Of a DNA stretch of 64,000 nucleotides, positions 51,349-60,783 are shown in pieces. This DNA is from Sneathiella sp036960775 (GTDB lineage Bacteria; Pseudomonadota; Alphaproteobacteria; Sneathiellales; Sneathiellaceae): positions 1-64,000 of the forward strand of contig JBALWO010000007.1 of NCBI GenBank assembly GCA_036960775.1, read 5' to 3'. Numbering within the stretch: the stretch's first letter is position 1; every line of letters starts with the position of its first letter. The notes under the pieces are model-generated. The model was not told the origin of the DNA. It saw only the letters and a program-made list of their open reading frames with translations, and did no database searches. A program made the position numbers and the translations under genes.

Positions 51349-52818
51349 ATGCTAAGTGGAAATTTATTTATCGGTGGTCGTTGGCAAGCAGGACAGGGAG
51401 AGAGGATCATCTCCACCTCCCCAGCGACCGACGCCACATTATTTACGGGAAACACAGCAAGCCTTGAGGATGTCTCCCACGCCGTTTCTGCGGCGAGAAC
51501 AGCGTTCAACGATTGGGCATTAAGCTCGTTTGATGAGCGAATGGTTTTCATCAAACAGTATCAAGAAATCTTGCGCGCAGAACAAAATGTACTGGCCGAA
51601 CTTATCTCTCTTGAGACTGGCAAGGTTCTTTGGGAAGCAAAGATTGAAGTGGCGACAATGATTGGCAAAATCGACGTCTCCCTGAAATCATATGACAGCC
51701 GTACCGGCAGCGTAGAAAATGAAGTGCCGGGCGCCAAAGCCCGATTACGTCATAAGCCACACGGCGTTATTGCAGTCTTTGGGCCGTTCAATTTTCCGGG
51801 CCACCTCCCCAACGGGCATATTGTCCCCGCTTTAATGGCAGGCAATACAATCGTGTTCAAGCCCAGCGAACAAACGCCCGGTGTCGGCGAGTTTATGGCA
51901 AGCTGCTGGGATGATGCCAAGCTCCCTCCCGGTGTTCTAAATCTTGTGCAAGGCAGCCGCGATACAGGCATTGCCCTTAGCACTCATGACAATATCAATG
52001 GTTTGTTTTTCACAGGCAGTTCTCATACTGGAGCCCTCCTTCACAGCGAGTTCGCGGGGCACCCTGCCAAGATTCTGGCATTGGAGATGGGGGGCAACAA
52101 CCCCTTAATCGTCACCGAGATCTCGGACATTCGAGGAGCGGTTTATCATACGATCCAATCTGCATTTATCACTGCAGGACAGCGATGCACTTGCGCCCGG
52201 CGATTAATCGTCCCCACCGGAGACGAAGGAGATCATTTTTTAACCGAATTGATCTCAGCGACGAAAAAAATCAAAGTCGGCCCGCAGCCCGATAACAGCG
52301 ACCCATTTATGGGATCTGTCATTTCCAACGAAGCTGCAGACCTTTTACTCAATGCACAAGAAAGCCTCAGCGCTCAAGGTGCAAAAATACTGAAACCAAT
52401 GGCACGAACTCTTGTTGGAAAACCGTATTTAAGCCCCGGTATTATCGATGTTAGTTCCATTGTAGATCTACCCGACGAAGAATATTTCGGACCCCTGCTT
52501 CAGGTTATTCGCGTTGATGATTTTGATGAAGCCATCGAGGTTGCTAATAAAACTAAATATGGCCTTTCTGCAGGCGTAATTAGTGACAACAGCGAGCTTT
52601 ACCAAAAATTCCTCACGCTTTCGTCCGCCGGTATCGTCAATTGGAACAGACCCTTAACGGGCGCAAGCGGCTCGGCTCCCTTTGGGGGGATCGGCGCCAG
52701 CGGTAACCACCGGCCCAGTGCCTATTATGCGGCAGATTACTGCGCCTATCCTGTTGCTTCTCTCGAAGCTGAAAAGGCTGACCTTCCAGCGACCCTAACC
52801 CCTGGGATCAGTGTATGA
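51349..52818 (+). CDS. astD: N-succinylglutamate 5-semialdehyde dehydrogenase
   Basis: 489 aa aldehyde dehydrogenase. NAD and catalytic features are AVFGPFNFPGHLPNGHIVPA, the general-base glutamate in ALEMGGNNPLIV and the nucleophilic cysteine in TAGQRCTCARRL; the C-terminal PFGGIGASGNHRPSAYYAAD is typical of AstD. It oxidises the semialdehyde to N2-succinylglutamate with NAD. It starts 5 bp after astA and overlaps astB by ATGA. Confidence 0.95.
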   Translation: MLSGNLFIGGRWQAGQGERIISTSPATDATLFTGNTASLEDVSHAVSAARTAFNDWALSSFDERMVFIKQYQEILRAEQNVLAELISLETGKVLWEAKIEVATMIGKIDVSLKSYDSRTGSVENEVPGAKARLRHKPHGVIAVFGPFNFPGHLPNGHIVPALMAGNTIVFKPSEQTPGVGEFMASCWDDAKLPPGVLNLVQGSRDTGIALSTHDNINGLFFTGSSHTGALLHSEFAGHPAKILALEMGGNNPLIVTEISDIRGAVYHTIQSAFITAGQRCTCARRLIVPTGDEGDHFLTELISATKKIKVGPQPDNSDPFMGSVISNEAADLLLNAQESLSAQGAKILKPMARTLVGKPYLSPGIIDVSSIVDLPDEEYFGPLLQVIRVDDFDEAIEVANKTKYGLSAGVISDNSELYQKFLTLSSAGIVNWNRPLTGASGSAPFGGIGASGNHRPSAYYAADYCAYPVASLEAEKADLPATLTPGISV

Positions 52819-54158
52819 AGCCAGAGGATGAATATAATTTTGACGGCCTTGTGGGCCCTTCCCACAATTTTGCAGGACTGTCTCTTGGTAACGTTGCCTC
52901 AACGGGCAACGTCGCCAGAACATCCAATCCAAAAGAAGCCGCCCTTCAAGGTTTAAAGAAAATGCGGGGGCTTTCAAAAATGGGATACCGGCAAGCCGTC
53001 CTTCCGCCGCACGAGCGACCACATATCCCCACTTTGAAAAAACTGGGGTTTTCGGGCACAGATGCCCAAATCATTGAAGAGGCCGCTCGGACTGCCCCGC
53101 ACTTACTCGCCGCAGTCTCATCCGCCTCCGCCATGTGGGCCGCTAATGCAGCAACAATCAGCTCTGCCGCAGATACGGCTGATGGCAAAATGCATTTCAC
53201 ACCCGCCAATCTCGCATCAATGTTCCACCGGGCCATAGAGCCAGAAATGACAGGTAAGATTTTAAAACGGATTTTCGCCTGCCCCGACCACTTCACACAT
53301 CACAATCCGCTTCCAACCGGGTTTCAATTTGGAGATGAGGGCGCGGCAAACCACACGCGTCTTCGCGCAAACTCATCAAGCCCGGGCTTAGAGGTTTTTG
53401 TGTATGGCATGGCCGCATTTGATAAACGGAAGCCGCGACCCGCAAAATATCCAGCTCGCCAAACTCTGGAGGCTTCACAAGCCATCGCCCGACTGCATGG
53501 TCTCTCCCCTAAGAATACCATTTTCCTGCAGCAAAACCCCAATGTGATTGATGCCGGTGTTTTCCATAATGATGTGATTTCAGTTGGGAATGAAAATTGT
53601 TTTTTCTTTCATCAAGACGCCTTTCAAGATTCAGCTGAATTTCAAAAGAACGTTAAGAAACGCCTGTCTGAAATTCAATTCATCGAAGTCCCGCGCGATG
53701 CCGTTTCTGTGAAAGATGCTGTATCCACCTATCTTTTCAATACTCAGCTTCTCTCGGATCCAGAAAACCCGCAACACATGCGGCTTATCGCCCCCATGGA
53801 ATGCAAAGAGAATAACAGGGTTCATGCGTATCTTGAAAATCTGCTAGAGCAGAACACCCCCATTAAGGATGTCTCCTACATTGATGTGCGAGAGAGTATG
53901 AAAAACGGCGGCGGCCCAGCTTGTCTTCGGTTGCGCGTGCCCTTGAACGCAGCCGCAAAAGCCACCATAACCCCGCGCATTTTTTTAGACGATAGCCTAT
54001 TTCATGATTTGTGTTACTGGGTAGAAAAACACTATCGCGAAAAACTTTCTCCTGAAGATTTAGCAGATCCAAATCTGCTAACCGAATGCCGCACGGCGCT
54101 AGATGAACTTACGCAGATTATGGAACTGGGTTCTCTCTACGAGTTTCAAGCAGGATAA
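52815..54158 (+). CDS. astB: N-succinylarginine dihydrolase
   Basis: 447 aa of the amidinotransferase fold. The N-terminal EYNFDGLVGPSHNFAGLSLG and VASTGNVARTSNPKEAALQG are diagnostic, as are HHNPLPTGFQFGDEGAANHT and FHNDVISVGNENCFFFHQ. The catalytic cysteine is near the C-terminus in NGGGPACLRLRVPL. It hydrolyses succinylarginine to succinylornithine, two ammonia and carbon dioxide. It is the last gene of the operon, and its end overlaps the convergent truA by 13 bp, leaving no room for a further astE. Confidence 0.96.
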   Translation: MKPEDEYNFDGLVGPSHNFAGLSLGNVASTGNVARTSNPKEAALQGLKKMRGLSKMGYRQAVLPPHERPHIPTLKKLGFSGTDAQIIEEAARTAPHLLAAVSSASAMWAANAATISSAADTADGKMHFTPANLASMFHRAIEPEMTGKILKRIFACPDHFTHHNPLPTGFQFGDEGAANHTRLRANSSSPGLEVFVYGMAAFDKRKPRPAKYPARQTLEASQAIARLHGLSPKNTIFLQQNPNVIDAGVFHNDVISVGNENCFFFHQDAFQDSAEFQKNVKKRLSEIQFIEVPRDAVSVKDAVSTYLFNTQLLSDPENPQHMRLIAPMECKENNRVHAYLENLLEQNTPIKDVSYIDVRESMKNGGGPACLRLRVPLNAAAKATITPRIFLDDSLFHDLCYWVEKHYREKLSPEDLADPNLLTECRTALDELTQIMELGSLYEFQAG

Positions 54159-54889
54159 TCGACTTTGGATAAATACAGCCCGTGAGCCGGGGCATTTGGG
54201 CCTGATTTTTGCCGATCTTTCGCCGCCAATGCATCTGCGACATCTTGCTTGCTCCATTGGCCTTTACCAACCAAAGACAGGGTTCCCACCATAGCCCGCA
54301 CTTGGTTATGCAAAAAAGACGGGGCAGAAACGTAGATATTAATATCAACCCCAGCTCTCACAATATCCAGCTGTTCCAATGTCTTAACTGGGCTTTTTGC
54401 TTGGCAAGCAACAGCCCTAAAACTGGTGAAATCATGATTTCCGGTAAGCACCCGCGCAGCATCCTGCATGGCATCAGTATCAAGCTCATTCCGAATATGC
54501 CAAGCAAACCCTTTATCTAATGCCAACCGCGAATGTCGATTACAAATACGGTAGACATAATGCCGCCCGAGCGCACTAAACCGGGCATTAAATTTTTCAT
54601 CCACCAGCACACAATCCAATATGATGATGCGAGCTGGCCTCATATGGTGGTTCACTGCGTTCATCACAGTTTCGGGTTCTTGATCCTTTTCCAGATCAAA
54701 AGTAGCCACTTGGCCAAGGGCATGAACGCCGGCGTCAGTTCGGCCCGCACCTTGAATTCGGATATCTTCCCCGCAAAACGCAAAAATGCCCTCTTCGATA
54801 TGCTGCTGCACTGATGGGCCGGTTTTTTGGCGTTGCCAACCGACTAAGTCAGATCCGTCGTATTCGATTGTGACCTTGTAGCGGGGCAT
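54146..54889 (-). CDS. truA: tRNA pseudouridine synthase A
   Basis: 247 aa from ATG at 54889; an in-frame start at 55012 would lie within fmt and add a non-homologous leader. The N-terminal YKVTIEYDGSDLVGWQRQ and the catalytic aspartate in GAGRTDAGVHALGQVA are classic, with RHYVYRICNRHSRLAL and FLHNQVRAMVGTLSLVGKG near the end. It makes pseudouridine at positions 38-40 of the anticodon stem. The ATG shares one base with the fmt TAA, so def-fmt-truA are one operon. Confidence 0.96.
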   Translation of the reverse strand: MPRYKVTIEYDGSDLVGWQRQKTGPSVQQHIEEGIFAFCGEDIRIQGAGRTDAGVHALGQVATFDLEKDQEPETVMNAVNHHMRPARIIILDCVLVDEKFNARFSALGRHYVYRICNRHSRLALDKGFAWHIRNELDTDAMQDAARVLTGNHDFTSFRAVACQAKSPVKTLEQLDIVRAGVDINIYVSAPSFLHNQVRAMVGTLSLVGKGQWSKQDVADALAAKDRQKSGPNAPAHGLYLSKVDYPA

Positions 54890-55818
54890 TATACGAGCCT
54901 TTCGCCCTTTGGAAGGGGAAACCCATTTAGAAAAGTCTTCGTATCCATTGGCGATTTTCCGGCACGCTGCAATGTGATCAGTCGAAGCGATCCGCTTCCG
55001 CAGGCGATGCAAAGCTCATCATCAAGAACAACACCAGCCTCGCCTTGGCCATCCGTAACAACAACGTTTAGGATCTTAACTCGGGTGCCGTCTTTTTCAA
55101 AATAGGCACCGGGAAATGGGCTAAGGCCGCGAATATGACAGCTCAGCTCCTCTGCAGAACGGCTCCAGTCAATTATCGCTTCTGCTTTGTCAATTTTCTT
55201 AGCATAGGTAATGCCGTCTTCTGGCTGTACTTTTGGATGAATGTCCCCGCCCTTCAGCAGGCCGATCGTCTCAACCATTAGCTTGGCGCCAACCTCAGCC
55301 AACTCATCGTGCAGGGTACCTGCCGTTGCCTCAGATCCAATTGGCAGGCGCGCGTCTGCAAGGACGTCTCCCGTATCCAAGCCTTCCGCCATTTGCATAA
55401 TGCCCACACCGGTTTCTGCATCTCCCGCCATGATCGCCCGCTGGATGGGGGCCGCCCCGCGCCAGCGCGGAAGCAAAGAGGCATGAAGATTAAGACAGCC
55501 AAATTTCGGAGCATCCAAAACAGCTTTTGGAAGCAGCAGACCGTATGCCACAACAATTGCCACATCTACGTTTAGTGCAGAAAATTGCGCTTGGATCTCT
55601 TCTGATTTCAAGGAAACTGGCGTTCGAACCTCAATGCCGTTTTCTTCAGCGAGTTGGTGAACTGCAGTTGGCCGAAGTGATTTTCCCCGGCCAGCCTTCC
55701 TTGGTGGCTGCGAATAGACACAGACAACGTCGTGCTCCGATTGAAGCAGGGCCTTCAAAACTGTACAGGAAAAATCAGGCGTTCCCATAAACGCAATTCG
55801 AAGGTTACTCGTTGTCAT
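54889..55818 (-). CDS. fmt: Methionyl-tRNA formyltransferase
   Basis: 309 aa. FMGTPDFSCTVLKALL opens the formyltransferase fold, with FGCLNLHASLLPRWRGAAPI (the N-H-D type catalytic region) and MAEGLDTGDVLAD. A C-terminal OB-like domain for tRNA binding contains GLSPFPGAYFEKDG. It formylates initiator Met-tRNA. It lies 8 bp downstream of def, and its stop overlaps the truA start. Confidence 0.96.
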   Translation of the reverse strand: MTTSNLRIAFMGTPDFSCTVLKALLQSEHDVVCVYSQPPRKAGRGKSLRPTAVHQLAEENGIEVRTPVSLKSEEIQAQFSALNVDVAIVVAYGLLLPKAVLDAPKFGCLNLHASLLPRWRGAAPIQRAIMAGDAETGVGIMQMAEGLDTGDVLADARLPIGSEATAGTLHDELAEVGAKLMVETIGLLKGGDIHPKVQPEDGITYAKKIDKAEAIIDWSRSAEELSCHIRGLSPFPGAYFEKDGTRVKILNVVVTDGQGEAGVVLDDELCIACGSGSLRLITLQRAGKSPMDTKTFLNGFPLPKGERLV

Positions 55819-55826
55819 TGGAATCT

Positions 55827-56348
55827 CTAGCTCGCCATTTTTTTCTGCTTAATTAGTTTCCGCAAAATCATATTACGCTTGAGCGCAGAAATATGGTCCA
55901 CAAAAAGAAGGCCGTCCAGATGATCCATCTCATGTTGGATACATGTGGCAAGTAACCCGTCGGCACTGAGTTCCTGTTTCTCACCATCTAAATCCAGATA
56001 GTTCAGTTTAATCTCAGCGGGGCGCACCACATCCGCATAATGCGTCGGAATAGATAAACACCCTTCTTCATAGACACTGTCGTCATCAGAAACCCACGTA
56101 ATTTCGGGGTTAATAATGGCCATTGGCTCTGGATCTTCCCCTTCTTGTCCTTTTCCGACAACGTCAAGGACGAGCAAACGTTTCTGAACACCCACTTGAA
56201 TGGCGGCAAGGCCAATGCCCGGCGCGTCATACATGGTCTCGAACATATCAGCCACCAATTCGCGGATCTCATCAGTTACCTCGGCAACTGGTTTTGAGAT
56301 TATTTTTAAACGGGGATCAGGAGCTACAATTACGGACAAAAGGGCCAT
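55827..56348 (-). CDS. def: Peptide deformylase
   Basis: 173 aa. The three metal-site motifs are present: GIGLAAIQVG, EGCLSIPTHYADV (cysteine ligand) and HEMDHLDGLLF (two histidines and glutamate). It removes the formyl group from nascent proteins, partnering fmt downstream. A 120-bp interval separates it from the divergent rmuC. Confidence 0.97.
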   Translation of the reverse strand: MALLSVIVAPDPRLKIISKPVAEVTDEIRELVADMFETMYDAPGIGLAAIQVGVQKRLLVLDVVGKGQEGEDPEPMAIINPEITWVSDDDSVYEEGCLSIPTHYADVVRPAEIKLNYLDLDGEKQELSADGLLATCIQHEMDHLDGLLFVDHISALKRNMILRKLIKQKKMAS

Positions 56349-56468
56349 GGTCTTCCAACATTCTTCAAGTTACACTACAAGCTATAGAAATTTACACATT
56401 AGGTATTCCTCTACCGGGCAAACGTCAAGGTTCTTGGGGAATTTCAAGTTTGAGCTGGGGGCTCTTTT

Positions 56469-57674
56469 ATGGAATTTGCACTGATCGCAGTTGTAATTAT
56501 ACTGATCATCGCGGTCGCTTTGGTTGCTGTTAAAATGGGAAAATCGGAAAAGATGATCCAATCGGCAATGACAAATAGCGAGAATTTAACGCGCCTCACC
56601 GAAGGCCTTCTTAGCCAACAATCCAAACTCGAAGGGCAGCTTACACAAATCTCCACAGATGGGGCGGCCAGCCAAAGTGCCATAAATAAAACACTCGCTG
56701 AACGGCTAGACAGTGTCTCCAAAAGGCTCGGAGATAGCCTTGTTCAGTCCACAGAGAAAACCAATAAAACGGTTACGGACCGGCTTGATAAAGTTTCCCA
56801 AAAATTGGGAGAAAGTCTTATCCAAACAACTGAAAAAACCAGTAAATCCTTAAGTGAATTGCAAGCCCGCCTTGCCGTCATTGATAAAGCACAAGACAAC
56901 TTAACGGATCTGTCATCCCAAGTGGTTGGACTTCAGGACATTCTGGCAAACAAACAAGCCCGCGGGGCATTTGGTGAGTTACAACTGAATGATCTCGTGA
57001 AATCTGCCTTGCCGCCATCCTCCTACGACTTTCAAGTGACGCTCAGTAATGGTAAACGAGCTGACTGCCTGATTAAGCTGCCTAATCCACCGGGATCAAT
57101 TGTTGTGGATGCAAAATTTCCGTTAGAGAGTTTTCACCTGCTCCGAAATGCGGAAACGGATGCGGATACCCAAATGGCGAGACGGGCTTTTATCACGGCA
57201 ATGACCAAACATATTTCCGACATCAGCCAAAAATACATTATTGACGGGGAAACCGCCGAATCAGCTTTGTTGTTCCTGCCATCAGAAGCGGTGTATGCGG
57301 AACTTCACAGTAACTTCCCACAAGTCTTGCAGAAATCATATGATGCACGGGTTTGGATTGTCTCTCCGACCACATTAATGGCAACATTAAATACTATTCG
57401 GGCCGTTCTTAAAGACAGCCAGATGCGGGAACAAGCTGGCGTTATTCAAAAAGAAGTCACTGTGTTGCTGCGGGATGTAGAGCGCATGGACAAACGGGTC
57501 GACAACTTGTCCAAACATTTTGCCCAGGCCAGCAAAGATATCAACGACATTGAGACATCAAGCCGCAAAATTGTTAGTCGCGGCGAAAAAATCGAAGATC
57601 TTCAACTTGGAGAACAGGACAGCGAAGATGTTCTGGCAAATCCAGCCGAGTTGCTACCTGTAACGTCTGATTAA
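56469..57674 (+). CDS. rmuC: RmuC-family DNA recombination protein
   Basis: 401 aa. An N-terminal membrane anchor (EFALIAVVIILIIAVALVAV) is followed by a long helical/coiled-coil region with repeats (RLDSVSKRLGDSLVQSTEKT and RLDKVSQKLGESLIQTTEKT, a near-duplicate 29-residue segment). The RmuC nuclease-like domain then follows, with KQARGAFGELQLNDLVKSAL, VVDAKFPLESF and FLPSEAVYAELH. The fold belongs to the PD-(D/E)XK group; E. coli RmuC limits inversions at short repeats. Its TAA interlocks with the convergent recR stop. Confidence 0.93.
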   Translation: MEFALIAVVIILIIAVALVAVKMGKSEKMIQSAMTNSENLTRLTEGLLSQQSKLEGQLTQISTDGAASQSAINKTLAERLDSVSKRLGDSLVQSTEKTNKTVTDRLDKVSQKLGESLIQTTEKTSKSLSELQARLAVIDKAQDNLTDLSSQVVGLQDILANKQARGAFGELQLNDLVKSALPPSSYDFQVTLSNGKRADCLIKLPNPPGSIVVDAKFPLESFHLLRNAETDADTQMARRAFITAMTKHISDISQKYIIDGETAESALLFLPSEAVYAELHSNFPQVLQKSYDARVWIVSPTTLMATLNTIRAVLKDSQMREQAGVIQKEVTVLLRDVERMDKRVDNLSKHFAQASKDINDIETSSRKIVSRGEKIEDLQLGEQDSEDVLANPAELLPVTSD

Positions 57675-58267
57675 ATTTGGGTGCGGCGGGATTTAAGCGC
57701 AGTTGCAAGCGTCCCGTCATCCAGATAATCAAGCTCACCGCCAACAGGAACACCGTGAGCCAAATGGCTAATGATGACATTACTGTCTGCCAGTCTGTCA
57801 GCTAAGTAATGAGCAGTCGTTTGACCATCCACTGTCGCGTTCAGCGCGAGAATAACTTCGACGACAACCTCGTCGCCGGCGCGCGATAATAAGGTATCGA
57901 TGCGCAAATCTTCTGGACCCACACCATCTAGTGCTGACAATGTGCCGCCCAAAACATGATAGGTGCCAGAGAAAGCACCTGCACGTTCAAGCGCCCACAA
58001 GTCGGAGACATCTTCAACGACGCAGATGATTTTTCTCTCGCGGGCTTGATTTACGCATATGGCGCAAGGGTTTATCGTATCCAAATTCGCGCAAACATCG
58101 CAAGTTTTCACGTTTTCAGCAGCCGCAGCCATTGCCCCGCCAAGCGGTATTAATAAACTCTCGCGGTGCTGGATCAAATACAAGGTTGCCCGGCGCGCAG
58201 ACCGCGCACCAAGCCCCGGAAGTTTGGATAACAGCTGGATTAGCTGATCTATTTCAGAAGTGCTCAT
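57671..58267 (-). CDS. recR: Recombination protein RecR
   Basis: 198 aa. Features in order are the helix-hairpin-helix LSKLPGLGARSARRATLYL, the zinc finger CDVCANLDTINPCAIC, and the Toprim domain with ICVVEDVSDLWALERAGAF and EVILALNATVDGQTTAHYL. It acts with RecO/RecF in gap repair. Minus-strand order dnaX-ybaB-recR is the standard bacterial arrangement, with 18 bp to ybaB. Confidence 0.97.
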   Translation of the reverse strand: MSTSEIDQLIQLLSKLPGLGARSARRATLYLIQHRESLLIPLGGAMAAAAENVKTCDVCANLDTINPCAICVNQARERKIICVVEDVSDLWALERAGAFSGTYHVLGGTLSALDGVGPEDLRIDTLLSRAGDEVVVEVILALNATVDGQTTAHYLADRLADSNVIISHLAHGVPVGGELDYLDDGTLATALKSRRTQI

Positions 58268-58285
58268 GGATAAATTTGGACCGCC

Positions 58286-58609
58286 TTAAAAGGGCATCTG
58301 CATGCCAGGGGGAAGTTGTAATCCACCTGTCATTTCTTGCATTTTTTCCTGACTGTAGGCTTCCACTTTTGCACGGGCATCCCCGTGTGCTGCCTTAATC
58401 AGGTCTTCCATAATTTCTGGATCTTCAGGATCAATAATAGTTGGGTCAATTTTCAGCCCCCGCATATCGCCTTTACCGTTCAAGGTCACTTCTACCATTC
58501 CAGCGCCAGATACACCTGTTAGCTCGTGGCTCTCAAGTGATGCCTGCATTTCAGCCATCTTACCTTGCATTTCCTTGGCCTGTTTCATCAGGTTTCCAAG
58601 ATTCTTCAT
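58286..58609 (-). CDS. YbaB/EbfC nucleoid-associated protein
   Basis: 107 aa. NLGNLMKQAKEMQGKMAEMQ, the strand GVSGAGMVEVTLNGKGDMRG and the C-terminal DLIKAAHGDARAKVEAYSQE match the dimeric YbaB tweezer fold that binds DNA. It stands between dnaX (13 bp upstream) and recR. Confidence 0.95.
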   Translation of the reverse strand: MKNLGNLMKQAKEMQGKMAEMQASLESHELTGVSGAGMVEVTLNGKGDMRGLKIDPTIIDPEDPEIMEDLIKAAHGDARAKVEAYSQEKMQEMTGGLQLPPGMQMPF

Positions 58610-58622
58610 GCATTTATCTCCG

Positions 58623-60449
58623 TTAATCTAAGTCTTCATCACTGGATATATTCTCATCCGGCGTAAATTCAATCGTTGGCGCAAGATCTCTCACTTCTCG
58701 AATGGTGACTTCTTTGAAAGTGTCTTTAATCCGTTGCACCAATGGATGCCGTTCAACGGCTTCAATCATCGCCGCTTTATCAAGTTTTCTTTTCTCAGCA
58801 ACCGTTGGGGCACCTTCATTATCGGCTGTCACGGCAACTGTCCACTGAAGCTCTGTCAGCTCGCGCAAGCGTTTTCCAAGGCGCGCGGCCAGATCCATCG
58901 GCGCGCCCGGCGCTGGGTTAAATTCAAGCAGTCCAGTTTCAAATTTCACAGGGCGCATGAAATTGATCACTTGCCCTTTCAGCATCACATCGCCGCGATC
59001 AGACAGAAGATCAACAATATCTTCCATTGTCTTTGGGGATTTGATTTGAACAGGTTGTTGGTCGGGAATCGGTTCGGGTTGATAGTTTTGCACCATCTCA
59101 GTCGCAAGGGGCGTTTCAACCAAAGACAAATGGCTGCGCGGTGCAGAAGATATATCAGGGGCAGTTGCCGGGTGCCCATTTGAAACCGCAAGTGCCGCGG
59201 ATCCACCGCCACCACTCATGCGAGCGCCGCCGCCATTTGATGGTCCAGGGGCATTTGGTGCCGATCCTGAATTATTTTGGGCATTGTCAGCCAATTGCCG
59301 CGCAAGATCACCGGGCGTTGGCAAATCACTTGCGTATGCAAGACGAACAAGAACCATTTCAGCCGCCGCAATGGCCATGGGCGCTGTCCGCACTTCATCC
59401 AAACCTTTGAGCAACATTTGCCAACACCTTGCAACGGCAGGCATAGCAAGCTTTGCAGCCATTTCCTGTCCGCGCACAACATCGCCGCCGCTAACCGCAA
59501 CGTTATTAGCAGCCTCAGGGGTAACCTTAATTGTGGTTAGCCAATGGGTGAGCTCTAACAAATCTTGAATAATAACAACCGGGTCTGCACCTCGGTCGTA
59601 TTGTCCCCGCAAGATCCCCAGCGCTTCGGCAATTTCACCCTTAAACACGGCCTCTAGCAAGTCCAGCATGCGAGACCGATCGGCAAGGCCCAGCATATCA
59701 CGGGCCTGATCCGCACTTACAGTGCCATCTCCATGAGCGATAGCCTGATCTAGCAGTGACAACCCATCACGCACAGAGCCTTCAGCGGCCCGCGCGATCA
59801 AACGAAGGGCATCGTCTTCAATGGTTGCCTCTTCTTTTTTGGCAATTTCTCCAAAATAATTTGCCAGTGTTTCAGCATCAACGCGCTTTAAGTCAAATCG
59901 CTGACAGCGAGAGAGAACGGTCACCGGAATTTTCCGAATTTCAGTTGTCGCGAAAATAAACTTCACATGCTCAGGCGGCTCTTCCAACGTTTTTAAAAGA
60001 GCGTTAAATGCGTTTTTCGACAACATATGCACTTCGTCGATGATGTAGATCTTGAAGCGTGCGTTAATCGGCAGATACCGAACGCCATCAATGAGTTCCC
60101 GAATATCGTCAACGCCGGTGCGGCTCGCCGCATCCATTTCCAGAACGTCTTGATGTCGATCTTCTGCAATTGCCAAGCAATTTGCGCAGGCTCCACAAGG
60201 GTGAACTGTTGGTCTGCCATTGCCATCAGGTCCAATACAATTCAAACCCCGCGCTAAGATCCGCGCTGTCGTTGTTTTACCAATTCCGCGCGTGCCAGTT
60301 AAAATAAAGGCATGCGCTAAACGGCCCGAATCTAGGGCGTTAGATAAAGTTCGAACCATAGCTTCATGACCGATAAGATCATCGAAGTTTGAAGGCCGGT
60401 ATTTACGGGCGAGAACGCGATAAGCGGAATTTTGATTTTCTTCAGACAT
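58623..60449 (-). CDS. dnaX: DNA polymerase III subunit gamma/tau
   Basis: 608 aa. The AAA+ module begins YRVLARKYRPSNFDDLIGHE, with Walker A GTRGIGKTTTARILARGL, a zinc-binding module with cysteines in HPCGACANCLAIAED, Walker B IYIIDEVHMLSKNAFNALL and sensor ATTEIRKIPVTVLSRCQRFD. A low-complexity Gly/Ser/Pro linker (about 390-430) precedes the tau-specific C-terminal domain. It loads the sliding clamp and couples polymerases. I see no obvious A-run slippery site for making the short gamma form. Confidence 0.95.
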   Translation of the reverse strand: MSEENQNSAYRVLARKYRPSNFDDLIGHEAMVRTLSNALDSGRLAHAFILTGTRGIGKTTTARILARGLNCIGPDGNGRPTVHPCGACANCLAIAEDRHQDVLEMDAASRTGVDDIRELIDGVRYLPINARFKIYIIDEVHMLSKNAFNALLKTLEEPPEHVKFIFATTEIRKIPVTVLSRCQRFDLKRVDAETLANYFGEIAKKEEATIEDDALRLIARAAEGSVRDGLSLLDQAIAHGDGTVSADQARDMLGLADRSRMLDLLEAVFKGEIAEALGILRGQYDRGADPVVIIQDLLELTHWLTTIKVTPEAANNVAVSGGDVVRGQEMAAKLAMPAVARCWQMLLKGLDEVRTAPMAIAAAEMVLVRLAYASDLPTPGDLARQLADNAQNNSGSAPNAPGPSNGGGARMSGGGGSAALAVSNGHPATAPDISSAPRSHLSLVETPLATEMVQNYQPEPIPDQQPVQIKSPKTMEDIVDLLSDRGDVMLKGQVINFMRPVKFETGLLEFNPAPGAPMDLAARLGKRLRELTELQWTVAVTADNEGAPTVAEKRKLDKAAMIEAVERHPLVQRIKDTFKEVTIREVRDLAPTIEFTPDENISSDEDLD

Positions 60450-60536
60450 GGCGCAATCATATCAGAGAAACAGTCGCATGTTCAAAGAATTATGGGGAAA
60501 AAGAGCAAAGCTGTTTTTATCTTGGGGGATATTAAG

Positions 60537-60634
60537 AAGACTGGCAACGACTCGCGCCGAAACTCGTTACGGCTGCTTCCTTCCGGACCTGACCGGGTTA
60601 GCAAGGGGCACGCCCATTACCAGCCTTCCACCGC
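60537..60634 (-). ncRNA. ffs: Signal recognition particle RNA, small bacterial (4.5S) type
   Basis: On the minus strand the apical domain reads GGTCAGGTCCGGAAGGAAGC, the universally conserved Ffh-binding segment, followed by AGCCGTAACGAG. The flanks AAGGCTGG and CCAGTCTT pair to form the closing helix. Boundaries are approximate. It lies about 90 bp upstream of dnaX in the same direction, the usual order ffs-dnaX-ybaB-recR. Confidence 0.93.
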
Positions 60635-60783
60635 CTATATCTGATATGTACCGCAAACTTGCAAGTGTTTAATGCACTTTTTTGCGGATAACTTGATAAT
60701 TCTGCTCGCGATCCTGAAATTCCCTCGCCGAAATACCCTTGAAGATTGCCAGCCTCCGAAAGTTGTGTAAATATTCAACGATA

